A stretch of DNA of 5,510 bases from an uncultured Dehalococcoidia bacterium (lineage in GTDB: Bacteria > Chloroflexota > Dehalococcoidia > Tepidiformales > Tepidiformaceae): contig CALMIW010000779.1 of NCBI GenBank assembly GCA_937864275.1, positions 1-5,510 of the forward strand. The letters run 5' to 3'. A model generated the notes under the pieces. It did no database searches. It worked only from the letters and a program-made list of their open reading frames with translations, and was not told where the DNA came from. A program made the position numbers and the translations under genes. Positions 4,354 through 5,510 of the stretch are shown one piece after another (the stretch's first letter is position 1; every line of letters starts with the position of its first letter).

Positions 4354-5510
4354 ATGACCATCGCCAGCGGCCTGCGCCGGTACCAGGCGCGCATCCTCCT
4401 CTCCCTGGGCTGGAACATCCGGGACTTCCCGGGCGAGACCTTCACCGTGATGCTGCCGCGCCAGGCCGGCAAGAACGAGGTTTCCGCCGCGCTCGTCGCG
4501 GGCCTCCTCGTTTCGCACCAGCAGCGCGGCGGCAGCATCGTGGTCTGCGCGCCGACGCTGTACCCCCAGGCGGGCATCAGCTTCGAACGGACGGCAGCAC
4601 GGCTGCGCGCCGCCGCCACCCGCCACGGCTGGCGGTTCTCCGTCGAAGGCCACACGCTGCGGCTCGGCGAGGCATCCGCGGTCTTCCTCAGCGGCTCGCC
4701 CACCGCGAACGTCGCCGGGCACACGGCCTCCATCCTTTTAATAGGGGATGAAGCGCAGGACCTCGAAGAGGACTGGTTCAACCGGCAGTTCCGCCCGATG
4801 ACCGCCTCGACCGGGGCGCCGACCGTGCTCTTCGGCACCCCGTGGCAGGGCGATTCGCTGCTCGAAAAGGCCGTTGCAGCGAACCGCAGGCACGACGCCG
4901 AGGCGGCCGATCCCCGCGCGGCCTTCCACCCGTGGCACAACCAGGCCGGCTGGGAAGAGGTGGCGCGCGCCCTTCCCGAATACGGCCGCTATGTCCGCCA
5001 GGAGCGGGAGCGCCTCGGGGCCGGCCACCCGATCTTCCAGAGCCAGTACGAACTGGTGGCCGCCCAGGCGGAGCGGCGGCTCTTCAGCGCCGCCCAGGTC
5101 TGGGCGCTCGAAGGCGCCTTCGGGCCGCTGTCCGCCCCCGTGGCCGGCGAGCGCTACGTCGGCGGGCTCGACTTCGCGGGCGAGGGAGCCGATGGCGATG
5201 CGACCGTCCTCACCATCGCCCGCCTCGGGGACGAGGCGGCAGAGGTGGTCGCCGTCTCGTCGTGGCGCGGCGAACCGTTCGAGTTCGTCGCCGCCGGTGT
5301 CGAGGCAATCGTCCGGCGGTGGAAGCTGGAGCGCCTCCTCTGCGATGCGACCGGCATGGGAGCGCCGCTCGCGGCCGGGCTCCGCGCCCGCGGCTTCGGC
5401 GTCTTCCTCGCCGAGTACCGCGGCTACGGCGGGCTCGACGGCTCGCCGTCCGAGGCGGGGCTCTACGCCGACGGCGAGGCGGCGCTCGCGGAGCTGGGCC
5501 GGCTCGGCGT
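4354..5510 (+). CDS. Phage-type terminase large subunit, C-terminally cut by window edge
   Basis: The first 385 codons of a terminase large subunit, the ATP-driven motor and nuclease that packages DNA into phage or gene-transfer-agent heads. The ATPase part has an adenine/Q-like start (RRYQARILLSLGW), a terminase-style Walker A LPRQAGKNE (34-42, K40), a Walker B ILLIGDEAQD (127-136, D132 and E133) and coupling motif VLFGTPW (158-164). The RNase-H-like nuclease follows: D273 in GGLDFAGEGADGDATVLTIA, and D331 in CDATGMGAPLA. The third acidic residue should lie beyond the window edge. ATG at 4354 is the first start in this frame; the frame is open upstream to at least 4261 but holds no ATG, GTG or TTG there. 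No convincing Shine-Dalgarno precedes it, and another ATG in a different frame sits at 4350. The N-terminus is short for the family, so truncation is possible. No small terminase precedes it. GC content resembles the neighbouring chromosomal genes. Confidence 0.9.
   Translation, partial: MTIASGLRRYQARILLSLGWNIRDFPGETFTVMLPRQAGKNEVSAALVAGLLVSHQQRGGSIVVCAPTLYPQAGISFERTAARLRAAATRHGWRFSVEGHTLRLGEASAVFLSGSPTANVAGHTASILLIGDEAQDLEEDWFNRQFRPMTASTGAPTVLFGTPWQGDSLLEKAVAANRRHDAEAADPRAAFHPWHNQAGWEEVARALPEYGRYVRQERERLGAGHPIFQSQYELVAAQAERRLFSAAQVWALEGAFGPLSAPVAGERYVGGLDFAGEGADGDATVLTIARLGDEAAEVVAVSSWRGEPFEFVAAGVEAIVRRWKLERLLCDATGMGAPLAAGLRARGFGVFLAEYRGYGGLDGSPSEAGLYADGEAALAELGRLG

Noticed and set aside
4350..4751. 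A 133-residue plus-strand frame starting four bases before the terminase ATG
   Set aside because: It is Arg/Pro-rich and out of frame with the intact terminase motifs, and ends at the TAA/TAG-like AT patch that encodes the Walker B strand.
3597..4940. A 447-residue minus-strand open frame opposite the cupredoxin and terminase
   Set aside because: It contains long Gly/Arg runs created by the Ala/Thr repeat DNA and crosses two well-supported plus-strand genes; it is a shadow.
1..5510. CRISPR array, tRNA, rRNA or insertion sequence
   Set aside because: I found no regularly spaced direct repeats, no tRNA-like cloverleaf or CCA end, and no transposase or terminal inverted repeats in the window.

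Overview
The window is high-GC bacterial DNA, roughly two-thirds G+C by eye, densely coding, and with long open shadow frames opposite the real genes. The gene set suggests a free-living, probably aerobic or facultative bacterium. It comprises a fatty-acid-type crotonase, a DinB-family protein, a mycothiol-type arsenate reductase, a soluble PAS histidine kinase and a secreted type-1 copper protein on an Ala/Thr/Pro stalk. The Thr-Ala-Thr-Pro stalk and the mix of actinobacterial-looking proteins fit Chloroflexota (for example the Tepidiforma/Dehalococcoidia side) or Actinomycetota. This is an inference from style, not a proven assignment.

Layout. On the minus strand, read from right to left, a crotonase (1262-474) is followed by a DinB-family protein (414-1, cut by the window edge). 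A strong hairpin lies between them. A 150-bp divergent intergenic region carries two inverted repeats and a candidate minus-strand promoter. On the plus strand follow an ArsC-type arsenate reductase (1413-1832), a two-PAS soluble histidine kinase (1974-3479), a signal-peptide and membrane-anchored cupredoxin (3588-4280) closed by a 12-bp GC-rich hairpin, and the first 385 codons of a phage-type terminase large subunit (4354 to the right edge). No gene-free stretch exceeds 150 bases.

How the genes relate. The crotonase and DinB genes may share a transcript. The plus-strand genes look like separate transcription units: ArsC is a detoxification or phosphatase-fold enzyme, the kinase is an orphan sensor with no receiver domain or response regulator beside it, and the cupredoxin is an extracytoplasmic electron carrier. 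A perfect CRP-type half-site pair, TGTGA-N6-TCACA, sits between ArsC and the kinase.

The most notable junction is the last one. A terminase with intact ATPase motifs starts 73 bp after an ordinary chromosomal gene, with no small terminase, integrase or clear ribosome-binding site in view. This could be the edge of a prophage, a prophage remnant or a gene-transfer-agent-like cluster that continues beyond the window. Two genes that run off the edges (DinB and terminase) were read by direct translation.
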